Source: Rhizobium sp. Q54 (lineage in GTDB: Bacteria; Pseudomonadota; Alphaproteobacteria; UBA2966; CAIVPW01). Taken from it: a stretch of DNA of 64,000 nt. Location: assembly GCA_945889645.1 (NCBI GenBank), contig CAMDCA010000002.1, forward strand, positions 1 through 64,000, in the 5' to 3' direction. Positions 7,417 to 16,398 of this stretch are shown here, piece by piece (positions within the stretch are counted from its first letter, which is position 1; each line of letters begins with the position of its first letter). The notes under the pieces were generated by a model. That model ran no database searches. It saw only the letters and a program-made list of their open reading frames with translations, and was not told the DNA's origin. The position numbers were made by a program, and so were the translations under genes.

Positions 7417-8484
7417 ATGACCGCGCCGACCCGCTCCCTGCACAGCGTCGCCGACCTCGCCGCGGCTGACTTCGCGCCCGCGACGGCGGCGCTGGAAAGC
7501 GTCGCGGCGCGCTATGCGGTGGCGATCACGCCCGCCATGGCGGTGCTGATCGATCCCGCAGACCCCAACGACCCAATCGCGCGGCAGTTCGTGCCCTCGC
7601 CGTTTGAATTGGATGGCGGCGACGGCGAACTCGCCGACCCAATCGGCGACGACGCGCACAGTCCTGTCGGAGGTATCGTGCACCGCTACCCCGATCGCGT
7701 GCTGCTGAAGATCGTGCACGTGTGCGCGGTGTATTGCCGCTTCTGCTTCCGCCGCACCATGGTGGGGCCGGGCAAACGCAAGTCGCTGACCCCGGCCGAG
7801 TTGGAGGGCGCGCTCGACTACGTGCGCAGCCATCCGGAAGTCTGGGAAGTGATCCTGACCGGCGGTGATCCGCTGGTGCTGTCGCCGGAACGCCTGCGCC
7901 GCGTGCTGGCAGCGCTGCGCGATATCGAACACGTGAAGGTGGTGCGCATCCACACGCGCATTCCCGCGGTGGAGCCGAAGCGCGTGAACGCCGAACTCGT
8001 ACGTGCGCTGACTGCAGCGAACAAGGCAACCTACGTCGTTCTGCACGCCAACCATCCGCGCGAGATGACAGCCGCGGCGCGCGCTGCGTGCGGGCGGTTA
8101 ATCGACGCCGGGCTACCGATGCTGAGTCAGTCCGTGCTGCTGCGCGGCGTCAACGACGACGCCGACACGCTCGAAGAGCTGATGCGCGCGCTCGTCGAAA
8201 CGCGCATCAAGCCGTACTATCTGCACCACGCTGACCTCGCGCCCGGCACGGCGCACTTGCGCACTACGGTGGCCGAAGGCCAGGCCCTGGTGGGCGGCCT
8301 ATTGGGCCGCGCCTCCGGCCTGTGCCAGCCGAGCTACGTGCTCGACATTCCCGGCGGGTCGGGGAAGTCACCGATTGGGCCGGCATACTTGTCCGGCGAT
8401 CCCGATTCGGGAGGGTACCAAGTGCGCGATTGGAAGGGCAGCACCCACCCATACTGCGAAGCCAAGCCGCGCCGCCGCACGTAA
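7417..8484 (+). CDS. epmB: EF-P-specific lysine 2,3-aminomutase
   Basis: Radical-SAM enzyme of the lysine 2,3-aminomutase family, 355 aa, that converts L-alpha-lysine to (R)-beta-lysine for EpmA. The cluster cysteines are C103, C107 and C110 in CAVYCRFCFRR, the CxxxCxxC arrangement that binds the SAM-coordinating 4Fe-4S cluster. The GGDPL motif follows. The length fits EpmB rather than the longer clostridial KamA. It is translated in the same direction just after epmA. Confidence 0.92.
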   Translation: MTAPTRSLHSVADLAAADFAPATAALESVAARYAVAITPAMAVLIDPADPNDPIARQFVPSPFELDGGDGELADPIGDDAHSPVGGIVHRYPDRVLLKIVHVCAVYCRFCFRRTMVGPGKRKSLTPAELEGALDYVRSHPEVWEVILTGGDPLVLSPERLRRVLAALRDIEHVKVVRIHTRIPAVEPKRVNAELVRALTAANKATYVVLHANHPREMTAAARAACGRLIDAGLPMLSQSVLLRGVNDDADTLEELMRALVETRIKPYYLHHADLAPGTAHLRTTVAEGQALVGGLLGRASGLCQPSYVLDIPGGSGKSPIGPAYLSGDPDSGGYQVRDWKGSTHPYCEAKPRRRT

Positions 8485-8490
8485 GCGCCG

Positions 8491-9273
8491 TCAGGCCTCG
8501 TCGCGCGAACCGGTGATGCGCGGCTCGAGCTGTTCCGGCTTGCGATAGAGCCGAATGCGCCGCAGCCACAGCTTGAGCGCCTGCCAATGGATGAGCGCCA
8601 GCGCGCGTGCCGAGACCATCGGATAGCGCACGAACGCGGCCAGCACCGCGCCGCGCGTGAACGGAACCAGCGATCCGGCAATCGACGTTACGAGGGCACG
8701 CGCGCCGGCGCCATCGAAGTAGTGGATGTGCGCGCTGAATGCGGCGCCGCTGCACGCGATGCGGAACTGGTAGGCGCCCTCGCGCGGCAGAAACGGCGAG
8801 ACATGAAACGCCTTGTCGGTGCGCAGCACGTCGTCCGGCGCGATGGCCCGGTGATCAGCGTGAAACAGGACGTAGGCGTGGCGCTCGCCGAAGGTGTTGT
8901 TTACCTCGGCAATGAACGCGCGCAGATCGCCGGTGCGATCGAAGGCCAAGTAGAAGCACACGGGATTGAACACGTGACCCAGACATCGCGGCGCGCTGAC
9001 GAGCACGATGTCGCCGTCCGCCGCGGTCATCCCCCGCTCGCGCAGAAGGGTATGCACCCATGGCTCCAGCGGTGATCCATCGCCGGGGCCGAAATCGCAC
9101 TCCCACAGGCTCATCAGCGCTGCGCGGTTGGCGCCCGCCAACCAGCCGCGCGAAAGGTCGGAAAGGCGCGATAGGGGCGCAACCCAGGCGAACGTGCCGT
9201 AGACAAATCCGCGACTCGCCGGCGTGAGACGCTTGTGGGCGATCGTGGCACGAAGGACGGAAGCGCCTACCAC
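8491..9273 (-). CDS. DUF1365 family protein
   Basis: Protein of 260 aa belonging to DUF1365, recognisable from CDFGPGDGSPLEPW, FNPVCFYLAFDRTG and EVNNTFGERHAYVL. Such genes accompany an FAD-dependent oxidoreductase and usually a cyclopropane-fatty-acid-type methyltransferase; the trio is linked to modified fatty acids, including furan fatty acids. The start is probably GTG at 9273, whose GTGGTAG overlaps the stop of the upstream oxidoreductase, implying translational coupling. The 291-aa track form adds an arginine-rich stretch from the overlapping gene. The exact function is unknown. Confidence 0.8.
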   Translation of the reverse strand: MVGASVLRATIAHKRLTPASRGFVYGTFAWVAPLSRLSDLSRGWLAGANRAALMSLWECDFGPGDGSPLEPWVHTLLRERGMTAADGDIVLVSAPRCLGHVFNPVCFYLAFDRTGDLRAFIAEVNNTFGERHAYVLFHADHRAIAPDDVLRTDKAFHVSPFLPREGAYQFRIACSGAAFSAHIHYFDGAGARALVTSIAGSLVPFTRGAVLAAFVRYPMVSARALALIHWQALKLWLRRIRLYRKPEQLEPRITGSRDEA

Positions 9274-10517
9274 GGGACCGCCGACCCCAGCGCACCCGCA
9301 ACAGCAACGGCGCTTTGAACGCCGTCCTCGTGGAAGCCGTAGCCGAGATAGGCGCCTGCGAACCACGTGCGGTTCTGTCCCTGCCGCTGGCGCAGCACGG
9401 CCTGGGCTCGGAATGCACCAGCATCGAGGTACGGATGCATCATGGTCGCATCGTTGAGAATATGGTTGGGCTCGCGTTCAGGATTGAGCGTGGCAAATAC
9501 CGGCCGCGGCACGTGCAAGGACTGCAGCGCATCGAGCCAATACGTCGTGGTGATGCGCGGGCGTGCGTCCGTCCGTCCGTCGAGGACGTAGTTCCAGCAC
9601 GACCAGCAGGCACGGCGGCGCGGCATGAGACGGAGGTCAGCATGCACGACGACGCGGCTCGACTCGTAGCGGATGGCACCGAGGGCGCGCGATTCGTCGT
9701 CGGCCGCGTCGGCCAACAGGGCACGCGCCTCATCGGCGTGACAGGCAAGAACAACCTGATCGAAGACTTCGGTAGACCCATGGGCGTCTTCAATGGATAC
9801 GGCGTCGGCGGTCCGTTGGATCTTCCGCGCCGCAACCATGCGTACGCTGGGTCCGAGAGCCGCAGCCAGGGCCGCGACGTAACACCGGCTGCCGCCCACC
9901 AGCGTGCGCCACTGCGGCTGGTCGAACACGGTCAGCAAGCCGTGCTCGTCGAGGAACCGCAGGTAGGCGCGCGCCGGCACGCGGTGCATACCGGCGACGG
10001 GGGCGCTCCAGATGCAGGCCAACATCGGCAGCAGGTAGTAGCGGCGGAACCACGTGCCGACGCCGATGGTATCGAGCCACGCATCGAGGCCGACATCGTC
10101 TGCCAGGCCGTCGCGCACCGCCCGCGCTCCGGCTCGGTTGAATCGCACGATGTCACGCAACATGCCGAGGAATGCAGGCCGGCCAATGTTCCGCGCCTGG
10201 CCGAAGATCGAGAACGGGATGCGCGAGCCATATTCCAGCCAGCCACCGTCGATGGTGACGCCGAACGACATAGCGGCGGGCTGCACCGGGACACCGAGGT
10301 GCGTCAGCATGGCGCGGAAGGCTGGATAGTTGCGGTCGTTGCAGACCATGAAGCCGGTATCGACCGGCACTGTAACGCCCTCCACGATGACGTCGATGGT
10401 GCGGGCGTGTCCGCCGCAGCGCGCCTCCTTTTCGTAGAGGACGACATCGTGCGAGCGGCGCAGAAGGTAGGCGGCAGCGAGGCCCGCCACGCCGGCGCCG
10501 ATCACCGCGATCCGCAT
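9267..10517 (-). CDS. FAD-dependent amine oxidase/desaturase-like oxidoreductase
   Basis: Flavoprotein of 416 aa with an N-terminal Rossmann motif (VIGAGVAGLAAAYLL) and EKEARCGGHARTID, typical of the NAD(P)/FAD amine-oxidase-like proteins paired with DUF1365. The family includes enzymes thought to oxidise or desaturate fatty acyl chains, such as UfaD in furan-fatty-acid synthesis. Here it overlaps the DUF1365 gene, but the usual methyltransferase gene is missing from the next position, which is the convergent epmB. A strong terminator hairpin lies just upstream of its start and ends the previous gene. Confidence 0.82.
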   Translation of the reverse strand: MRIAVIGAGVAGLAAAYLLRRSHDVVLYEKEARCGGHARTIDVIVEGVTVPVDTGFMVCNDRNYPAFRAMLTHLGVPVQPAAMSFGVTIDGGWLEYGSRIPFSIFGQARNIGRPAFLGMLRDIVRFNRAGARAVRDGLADDVGLDAWLDTIGVGTWFRRYYLLPMLACIWSAPVAGMHRVPARAYLRFLDEHGLLTVFDQPQWRTLVGGSRCYVAALAAALGPSVRMVAARKIQRTADAVSIEDAHGSTEVFDQVVLACHADEARALLADAADDESRALGAIRYESSRVVVHADLRLMPRRRACWSCWNYVLDGRTDARPRITTTYWLDALQSLHVPRPVFATLNPEREPNHILNDATMMHPYLDAGAFRAQAVLRQRQGQNRTWFAGAYLGYGFHEDGVQSAVAVAGALGSAVPW

Positions 10518-10536
10518 GGGCCTAGGTCAAAACACA

Positions 10537-10571
10537 ACAGCCGCCGACACCCTTCGGGTGCCGGCGGCTGT
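10537..10571 (-). terminator. Rho-independent terminator of the 10618 gene
   Basis: A 10-bp stem (ACAGCCGCCG paired with CGGCGGCTGT) is extended by a further short stem around CACCC and GGGTG and a small loop. On the minus strand it is followed by TGTGTTTTG. It sits between the stop of the exported-protein gene and the start of the FAD oxidoreductase, both on the minus strand. Confidence 0.8.
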
Positions 10572-10617
10572 GCGTCGATCCGTTGACAGTGGACGCTGCC
10601 TGCGAGCCGCCGGCCGA

Positions 10618-11094
10618 CTAAAGCGTCAGGGCCCTGAGCTGCGTGATGGCGGCCGAACCCATTTCGGTCGGCGCGATGAGGATGTTGTCCTCATCGGACA
10701 GGAAAATGCTGGCCCAGACCTGCTTGCCGTCCTTGCCGTCGAACATCTTCAAGTCGAACTTGAAGTTGTGGTCGCCGGCGGTGACCGCTCCGATGATCAC
10801 GAAGCGCACCTTCAACGCCGCGGCTGCTTCCTGCGGCACCAGCGTCTTGTTGGCAAACGCCTCGACCGAAGCGTCGTCCGCAACGCGGATGGTCGCCTCT
10901 TTGCTGATCGACTTGGCGATGTTGGTCCAATAGGTCGCCGCCGCGTGTACGCCTTCGTCGTTAACTCCGGTTAGGAGCACGGCGACGGAGCGATCCGTCG
11001 CAACCTGGGCCTGCGCGGTTGTAACCACGAACGAAAGCGCAAGCGCGGCCAATACGGCGGCGCGGCGCAGCATCTGAAAGAGGATTGTTTGCAT
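10618..11094 (-). CDS. Exported protein of unknown function
   Basis: Predicted protein of 158 aa. Residues 1-29 form a Sec signal peptide (MLRRAAVLAALALSFVV, cleavage near AQAQ). The mature part alternates short hydrophobic strands (SVAVLLTGVND, KVRFVIIGAVTAGD) and lacks cysteine and further membrane segments. I do not recognise the family. It is monocistronic: a terminator follows it and a long gene-free region precedes it. Confidence 0.65.
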   Translation of the reverse strand: MQTILFQMLRRAAVLAALALSFVVTTAQAQVATDRSVAVLLTGVNDEGVHAAATYWTNIAKSISKEATIRVADDASVEAFANKTLVPQEAAAALKVRFVIIGAVTAGDHNFKFDLKMFDGKDGKQVWASIFLSDEDNILIAPTEMGSAAITQLRALTL

Positions 11095-11708
11095 GGGCGC
11101 GGATGGTTCCGGAACCGCCGCGCCAAGTCAAGGCCCGGCTGGCCCACACGAATACGTGTATCGCGCCCCGCGGCGCGCAGGCAGTGCCTGCCGCGCGGCA
11201 AATTCTCCCGCGCTCAGCTTTCGCTTCGGAGCCCGCCCTTGAGCGCCAGATTCCCGCCACCGCGGTGCGGCCTCGGCCTTGCACCCGCCCGCGCACGACC
11301 GTTGCGCGAGTTGCATTGGGATGCGCCTGCGCAGCGAAGGCTAAGCCCAGAGCCGAACATGCGGTGAGACAGCTTCGGCCATCACCGTCGAAAAGGGGTC
11401 GGGGGCGCCTGACCGTGCTGCACGACGACAGATCGGGCGACACCGCGCCCCTCCACGCCAGCGTCGCGCCGCGTTTGGACTCATCCCTGGACTTCGACAG
11501 CGGCCTGGATTTCCACCACCACAGCACGGGTCAAACCTGGGGTCTCTGGGCGTGACGACGGGAGGGAGAGCCTCCGGCTTCGGCTCCCCGCGCGCGGCTG
11601 CGCCGTCCACGATTCGCCTTTTTTCCAGGATGGAGTGCGGTTAGGCTCGGGTTCGCGGGGCCCCACCCGACCGGCCAGCTATTGAGGCGCGGGGTTTACA
11701 AGGTTGGA
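11095..11708. other. Long intergenic region, no convincing gene
   Basis: About 610 bp between two divergent genes. Open frames on both strands are artefacts of high G+C: they are arginine/alanine/proline-rich, overlap each other and show no family motif. It should hold the promoters of the exported protein (minus) and of the MASE1-GGDEF gene (plus). I could not assign a good -35/-10 pair, RNA gene or repeat. Confidence 0.5.
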
Positions 11709-13217
11709 ATGAGCGAGCCGGAGAAGGCTGATGGCCGCCCCTTTGGTGCGCGGTTCATGAGCGGGTTGGCGCTCGCCTTGGCGCGCGCCGCCGCATTTGT
11801 TGCGACCAGCACGCTGAACGAGCCTCGGCAAGGCAACGGCCGTGCCTTGGTGTGGCTGATCGGCTCCCTAGCGGCGAACGTCGCCATCGCGCTGATCTAC
11901 TTCGCCGTCAGCGTTCCGGTCGCCAAACTCTTCGGCGCCTTTGGGGTCTTCCCGTCTCCGTTCTGGCCCGGCGCCGGCATTGCCCTGTTCTCCGTCGTGC
12001 TGATGGGTTGGACCGTCGCGCCGGGCATCTTCCTTGGCTCCGCGCTGGCGAACGGCGTGCTGTTCGCTGCGGCGCCCGAGTCGGCATTCCTGATCTCGAT
12101 CACCAACATGCTGGGGCCAGTGATCGGCGGTGTGCTGTTGCGCCGCACCATGCCGCCGCGGCAGCCCGTGTTCCTTCTCGCCGATGTAGCGCGTCTGAGC
12201 TTGTACGGCGTGCTGCTGCATTCGGCCATCACGGCGTTCGGCGGCACGGTCGCCGGGGTGGCATTCGACGGCGTCGGCGCGCGCTGGCCGGCGGTGTTCC
12301 TGGGCTGGATGCTGTCCGATTCGGCCGGGGTCATGATGATCGGCGTGCCCGCGTTGCTGTGGTGGATCGACCGGCGCGCCATCGAGCGCCGGCTGCTGCC
12401 GCAGATGGTGGGAATCTCACTCATAGCGCTTCTGCTGGGCTCCTCGCGCTTCCTGTTGCCGAGCGAGCTGGAGCCGCCGCTTGGCATCCCCGTCATGGTC
12501 GCGATGTGCATCAGCTGGGCCGTCGTGCGGTTCTATCCGCGCGACGCCATGACGCTGTTCGCGCTGGTGCTGTTCCTGCTCGTCGTCGGTACGGTCTTCG
12601 ATCCGGCTCCGCTGATCGACTACGCGGGCTCCAACGTCGTCGGCGCGGCAGGTCTCGCCATCATCTTCGGCATGTTCAACGTGCTGCTGATCGGCTCGAT
12701 CATGGAGGAACGCGCCCTCGCAGTGCGGCGCGTCTCCCAAGACATCGTTACCGGCCTACCCAACCGCGCCACATTCTTGTCGGAAGCGGCGCGCGAGCTG
12801 GGCCGCGCCCAGAACTACAACCGTCCTCTATCGGTGGTGACGTTCGACATCGACGGCTTCCGATCGGTCAACTCGCGGCACGGCAGCATCGTCGGAGACG
12901 CCGTGCTGAACGCGATCGGCGGGCACGCGCGCGCCTGGCTGCGGCCGCTCGACGTCCTGGCGCGCATCGGTGACGACGAATTCGCCATCATGATGATCGA
13001 GACTGATCAAAAGGGAGCAACGGCTCTCGCCGAACAGCTGCGCATCACCATCGCCAGCACGCCGATCGAGATCAACGGCGCCGTTGTAGAGGTGACGGTC
13101 AGCGTCGGAGTGACCGGCAGACGCTCGGGCGACACCATCGATTCGGTGCTCGACCGCGCCAACGCTTCGCGCCACGTCGCGCAGCAGGCTGGCCGCAACC
13201 GGGTCGCTGCCGCCTAG
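11709..13217 (+). CDS. MASE1-GGDEF membrane protein with degenerate active site
   Basis: Membrane sensor of 502 aa; the ATG at 11709 (MSEPEKADGR) was preferred over the TTG of the track. Residues about 40-340 are a MASE1-type multi-helix sensor (FWPGAGIALFSVVLMGW and a following helix bundle). The C-terminal part is a GGDEF domain beginning DIVTGLPNRATFL and closing QAGRNRV. The active-site loop reads RIGDDEF instead of RxGGDEF, losing the second glycine, and the upstream FDIDGFRSVNSRHG also departs from the consensus. An RxxD inhibitory site (RPLD) lies exactly five residues before the loop. It may therefore bind c-di-GMP rather than make it. No EAL domain is present. Confidence 0.85.
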   Translation: MSEPEKADGRPFGARFMSGLALALARAAAFVATSTLNEPRQGNGRALVWLIGSLAANVAIALIYFAVSVPVAKLFGAFGVFPSPFWPGAGIALFSVVLMGWTVAPGIFLGSALANGVLFAAAPESAFLISITNMLGPVIGGVLLRRTMPPRQPVFLLADVARLSLYGVLLHSAITAFGGTVAGVAFDGVGARWPAVFLGWMLSDSAGVMMIGVPALLWWIDRRAIERRLLPQMVGISLIALLLGSSRFLLPSELEPPLGIPVMVAMCISWAVVRFYPRDAMTLFALVLFLLVVGTVFDPAPLIDYAGSNVVGAAGLAIIFGMFNVLLIGSIMEERALAVRRVSQDIVTGLPNRATFLSEAARELGRAQNYNRPLSVVTFDIDGFRSVNSRHGSIVGDAVLNAIGGHARAWLRPLDVLARIGDDEFAIMMIETDQKGATALAEQLRITIASTPIEINGAVVEVTVSVGVTGRRSGDTIDSVLDRANASRHVAQQAGRNRVAAA

Positions 13218-13229
13218 GAGCGGATCGCC

Positions 13230-13550
13230 ATGACGTTGTTTGTCGCCGATGCCGGTTTTGGCCGCGGCGTCTTCTCCGAATCGGCCGATTCGGCGCGGCG
13301 AGCTCATCGAGCGCGCACCGGTGGTCGTGTTCCCCATGCCGGAGGTACCGGACCTGTCGCGCACCGCGCTTTATGACTATTGGTAGGCGTGGGGTGCCGA
13401 CGACCAGAGCGGTGCCGTCGGGCTCGGCTACGGGTCGGTCTACAACCACTCGTTCACCCCCAACGCGACCTACACCAAGAAAATCGATGCGGCGGTGGTC
13501 GAGTTCGCCGCACAGCGCGACATCGCGGCGGGCGAGCGTGCCGCGGTACA
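13230..13550 (+). pseudogene. SET-domain lysine methyltransferase pseudogene
   Basis: An ATG frame begins MTLFVADAGFGRGVFS, then homology shifts to the +1 frame (PIRRGELIERAPVVVFPMP, then ALYDYW), hits a TAG at 13384-13386 and continues as AWGADDQSGAVGLGYGSVYN with HSFTPNATY and RDIAAGE. These are the N-terminal GRGVF, the central YNHSFTPN and the C-terminal AxGE blocks of short bacterial SET-domain proteins. The final NY motif is lost. One frameshift near 13285, one stop and a missing end together make it non-functional. It follows the GGDEF gene by 12 nt and precedes allA. Confidence 0.8.
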
Positions 13551-13642
13551 CGAGGCGCTGGATCAGGTGGTTCGGACGCAGTGTCGAGTCAGTTCGCCAT
13601 CGCGCCGCGCCTGCGTTAGGGTGCAACGTCCTGTCGCCCGCC

Positions 13643-14146
13643 ATGCATCCCTCCAACCGACCCTCCCTGATCGCCGTACCGCTGACCGCGGCGGCGTTTG
13701 CGCCGTTCGGCGACGTCATCGAGGGTCCGGCCCAGCCAGGACGGGCCGACGACCTCGCGAAGGTATTGGTGGGCGCCGACGGCCGTCCGCAGGTCAGCGT
13801 GCTGCGGGCCGAGAAGGGCGCATCGCTTCCCTTAACGGTCGAGCAAATGGAACGGCACCCGCTCGGCACACAAGCGTTCGTTCCAGTGAACGGCGGGCGG
13901 TTCTACGTCGTCGTCGCGCCGGCGGGGGTGTTCGATCCAGCGGCAATCCGCGCCTTCGTCACCAACGGCCGCCAAGGAATCAACTATCGGCCCGGCACCT
14001 GGCACCACGGCTTCCTAGCCGCTCGCGCCGGCGACGACTTCATCATCATCGAGCGTGCCGGGCCTGGCGCCAACATCGATCTTGCCAAGCTCACGACGCC
14101 GCTGATGGTCACGGAAATAGTTCGCCCTACCTCAAACGGGCAATAG
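13643..14146 (+). CDS. allA: Ureidoglycolate lyase
   Basis: AllA-family cupin of 167 aa that splits ureidoglycolate into glyoxylate and urea in purine (allantoin) degradation. The start MHPSNRPSLIAVPLTAAAFA and the block PFGDVIEG are typical, as is NYRPGTWHHGFLA near the C-terminus, where the family keeps its active-site region. The ORF track extends upstream into the SET pseudogene without support. No other purine-catabolism gene is in the window, so its partners must be elsewhere. Confidence 0.87.
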   Translation: MHPSNRPSLIAVPLTAAAFAPFGDVIEGPAQPGRADDLAKVLVGADGRPQVSVLRAEKGASLPLTVEQMERHPLGTQAFVPVNGGRFYVVVAPAGVFDPAAIRAFVTNGRQGINYRPGTWHHGFLAARAGDDFIIIERAGPGANIDLAKLTTPLMVTEIVRPTSNGQ

Positions 14147-14276
14147 CGTGGCCTCGGCCGCTCTGTTGGTCCGACGTCGCGCCAAGCCCTCGTCGCGACT
14201 GCACACAGCACGGGGCGCCGCGGCTTCACGGCACCGGCTTGCTGTTGTTCGGCGATCCGGCGCGCCGCCGCCGCAC

Positions 14277-16082
14277 CTAAGCCGCGGGCTGCGCGCGCTG
14301 GGCCTCGTCGGGAATCCGATCCGGCGATTCGGGGTGCTGCAGGGCCCAGGCGCGCGCGAATGCGCCCGACGACGTGATCAGGACCGACGGCGCTCCCTGC
14401 TCAACGATCTCGCCATCCTCGACAACGATGACGCGGTCCATCGCCCGCAAGGTCGAAAGACGGTGCGCGATGGCGATCACGGTGCGCCCGGACATCAGGC
14501 GCCACAGGGCGTCTTGCAGCGCGAGCTCGGTCTCGGTATCGAGCGAAGATGTTGCCTCGTCGAGCACCAAAATGGGCGCATCCTTTAGGAACGCCCGCGC
14601 CACGGCGATGCGTTGCTTCTCGCCGCCCGAGAGCTTGACTCCCTTTTCGCCGACGACGGCGTCGTAGGCGCCGGGTCGCGCCAAGATGAACTCGTGGCAG
14701 CCGGCGGCGTGCGCGGCGCGCTCCGTCGCCGCATCGTCGGCACCGGGGCGGCCGTAGCGAATGTTGTCGCGAATCGAGCGGTGGAACATCTCGGTCGCTT
14801 GCGGCACCTCACCGATCGCTGCGGCGATGCTCGCCTGGGTCAGGGCGTTGATGTCCTGGCCGTCAATCAGGATGCGGCCGCTACTCACCAGGTGGCGGCG
14901 CGTCAGCACCTTCACCAGCGTACTCTTGCCGGCCCCCGAACGGCCGACCAGGCCGACCCGCTCGCCCGCGCGCACCTCCAGGTTCAGGCCGGCAAAGACG
15001 CGGCGCCCATCGGGATAGGCGAACCCGACGTTCTCGAAGCAGATCGCCCCGCCGCGCACCTGCAGTGGCTGGGCGCCAGCGGGATCGGGAATGTCGTGAT
15101 CGCGGGCCAACGAATCGAGCGACTCCTTCAGATCGCCGACATGCTCGAACATGTTCAGCGCCTCGTCGCCAAGTTGCGCGATCTGCAGGCCGATCTGCAC
15201 GCCGACGGTGAGGATGGTGACGATTTCGCCGGTGGTCATCGTGCCGGCGATCACCGATTGCAACGCGATCCACGAAATCGCCGCAAGGAACCCAACCGAC
15301 AGAATGAGTTGCACGACACGCATGCCGGTCATGGCCACGCGCACGTCGCGCGCGCGGTGGTACTCCTCCAAGCTGGCGGGCTCAAGCCCGGCCTGCTCGC
15401 GGTCCCACGCACCGAACGAGCGCACGACGTCCGCGTTGGTGATGGTGTCGGCAATGCGGCCGGTGACGCGCGAACGGGCCTTTGCCGTGCGGCCAACCAG
15501 ATCGACGACATAGCGAGCCATCGGCACGGTCAGCGCGACGAACACAACCGCGAAGGCGAGGAAGGCCAGCGCATACCCGCGCGACACGGTGCCGAGCGTC
15601 AGGCAGCCGACCGCCATGAAGGTGGCGATGCGGAAGAAGGGCAGCGCCGATTCGAACAGGCCCGGCATCGACTGGCCGCCGCGCCGGATGCGCTGGTTGA
15701 TGGCGCCGGCGAAGTTGTCGTTGAAGAATCGCGTCGACTGTCCAAGCGTGTGGGCGAACAACACACGATCCACGATCACCCGCATCTTGGGCATCGTGAA
15801 CGCATTGGCGAATGTGTACATGCGCGTCAGCAGCGGCCCGCCCAGCCAGGCGGCGACAAGCAAGGCGAACCAGTTCGGGATCAGCTCGTACGCACCCCGG
15901 TTCATGACATCGATCAGCTTGCCGACCGCCAATGGCGACAGAGCCTGCAAGCCGTGGCCGAAGATGGTGAGGCCGAGCATGATGGCCGCGCGCACCGGCA
16001 CCTGGCGCGTCACCCACCAGGTGAACGCAAATGGCGTGCGAGGAAACGGGGGCTCCCCCGGCGAAGGTATGCGGGTGGTCAT
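14277..16082 (-). CDS. ABC exporter, fused permease and ATPase
   Basis: Half-transporter of 601 aa of the ABCB/MsbA-like type that works as a dimer. Residues about 30-310 form a six-helix membrane domain. The ATPase domain has Walker [10 protein letters not shown], signature [15 protein letters not shown], Walker [13 protein letters not shown] and the switch IAHRLSTL. The substrate cannot be predicted; lipid, peptide or drug export are all possible. It is transcribed divergently from rplU across a 316-bp spacer that holds a Fur-like palindrome. Confidence 0.88.
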   Translation of the reverse strand: MTTRIPSPGEPPFPRTPFAFTWWVTRQVPVRAAIMLGLTIFGHGLQALSPLAVGKLIDVMNRGAYELIPNWFALLVAAWLGGPLLTRMYTFANAFTMPKMRVIVDRVLFAHTLGQSTRFFNDNFAGAINQRIRRGGQSMPGLFESALPFFRIATFMAVGCLTLGTVSRGYALAFLAFAVVFVALTVPMARYVVDLVGRTAKARSRVTGRIADTITNADVVRSFGAWDREQAGLEPASLEEYHRARDVRVAMTGMRVVQLILSVGFLAAISWIALQSVIAGTMTTGEIVTILTVGVQIGLQIAQLGDEALNMFEHVGDLKESLDSLARDHDIPDPAGAQPLQVRGGAICFENVGFAYPDGRRVFAGLNLEVRAGERVGLVGRSGAGKSTLVKVLTRRHLVSSGRILIDGQDINALTQASIAAAIGEVPQATEMFHRSIRDNIRYGRPGADDAATERAAHAAGCHEFILARPGAYDAVVGEKGVKLSGGEKQRIAVARAFLKDAPILVLDEATSSLDTETELALQDALWRLMSGRTVIAIAHRLSTLRAMDRVIVVEDGEIVEQGAPSVLITSSGAFARAWALQHPESPDRIPDEAQRAQPAA

Positions 16083-16256
16083 GGCGCGGGGAATCAGCCT
16101 CTCAGCGGAGGCGACACTCCGCGGGTCTCAGGTCCCGCATGGATGTAGAGCGGCCCTGACTGTGGTCGAGCCAGGAGCCGTCCCCAGCCGATCATATTTC
16201 GCGTCCGGCAGCGCCGCCACGACCGGCCTCGATCAAACAGGGTCCGGGCCATTTTT

Positions 16257-16271
16257 TGCGAGTCATTCGCA
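16257..16271. promoter_or_regulatory. Fur-like palindrome
   Basis: TGCGAGTCATTCGCA is a perfect 5-5-5 inverted repeat whose centre (AGTCATTCG) resembles alphaproteobacterial Fur/Irr-type iron boxes. It lies in the spacer between the divergent ABC exporter gene and rplU, about 175 bp from the exporter start. This is sequence resemblance only. Confidence 0.3.
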
Positions 16272-16333
16272 TTTGTGCAGCGACGGGTGGGGCACTATGG
16301 TGCGCCCCGGGCGGGCCGCGACCCTAAAGATCG

Positions 16334-16361
16334 TTGACAGCCCAGGGTTCGGCGGTATTCT
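16334..16361 (+). promoter_or_regulatory. Sigma-70 promoter of rplU-rpmA
   Basis: A consensus -35 box TTGACA and a -10 box TATTCT are separated by 16 nt, about 38 nt upstream of the rplU start. The position and match to consensus fit a strong housekeeping promoter for the ribosomal protein operon. Confidence 0.7.
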
Positions 16362-16398
16362 CCGCGCGCTCAAAAACAGTTTGGATTGGCGGGTTCTC

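Noticed and set aside
11085-11681. ORFs of 60-190 aa on both strands of the 11.1-11.7 kb spacer
   Set aside because: They overlap each other, lack ribosome-binding sites and family motifs, and have the composition expected of random high-GC sequence.
13230-13550. TAG readthrough or pyrrolysine/recoding in the SET gene
   Set aside because: There is also a frameshift and the C-terminal motif is missing, so decay explains the data more simply.
13373-13642. Upstream extension of AllA in the track
   Set aside because: The extension reads through the SET pseudogene in a non-homologous frame. AllA similarity begins at MHPSNRPSL.
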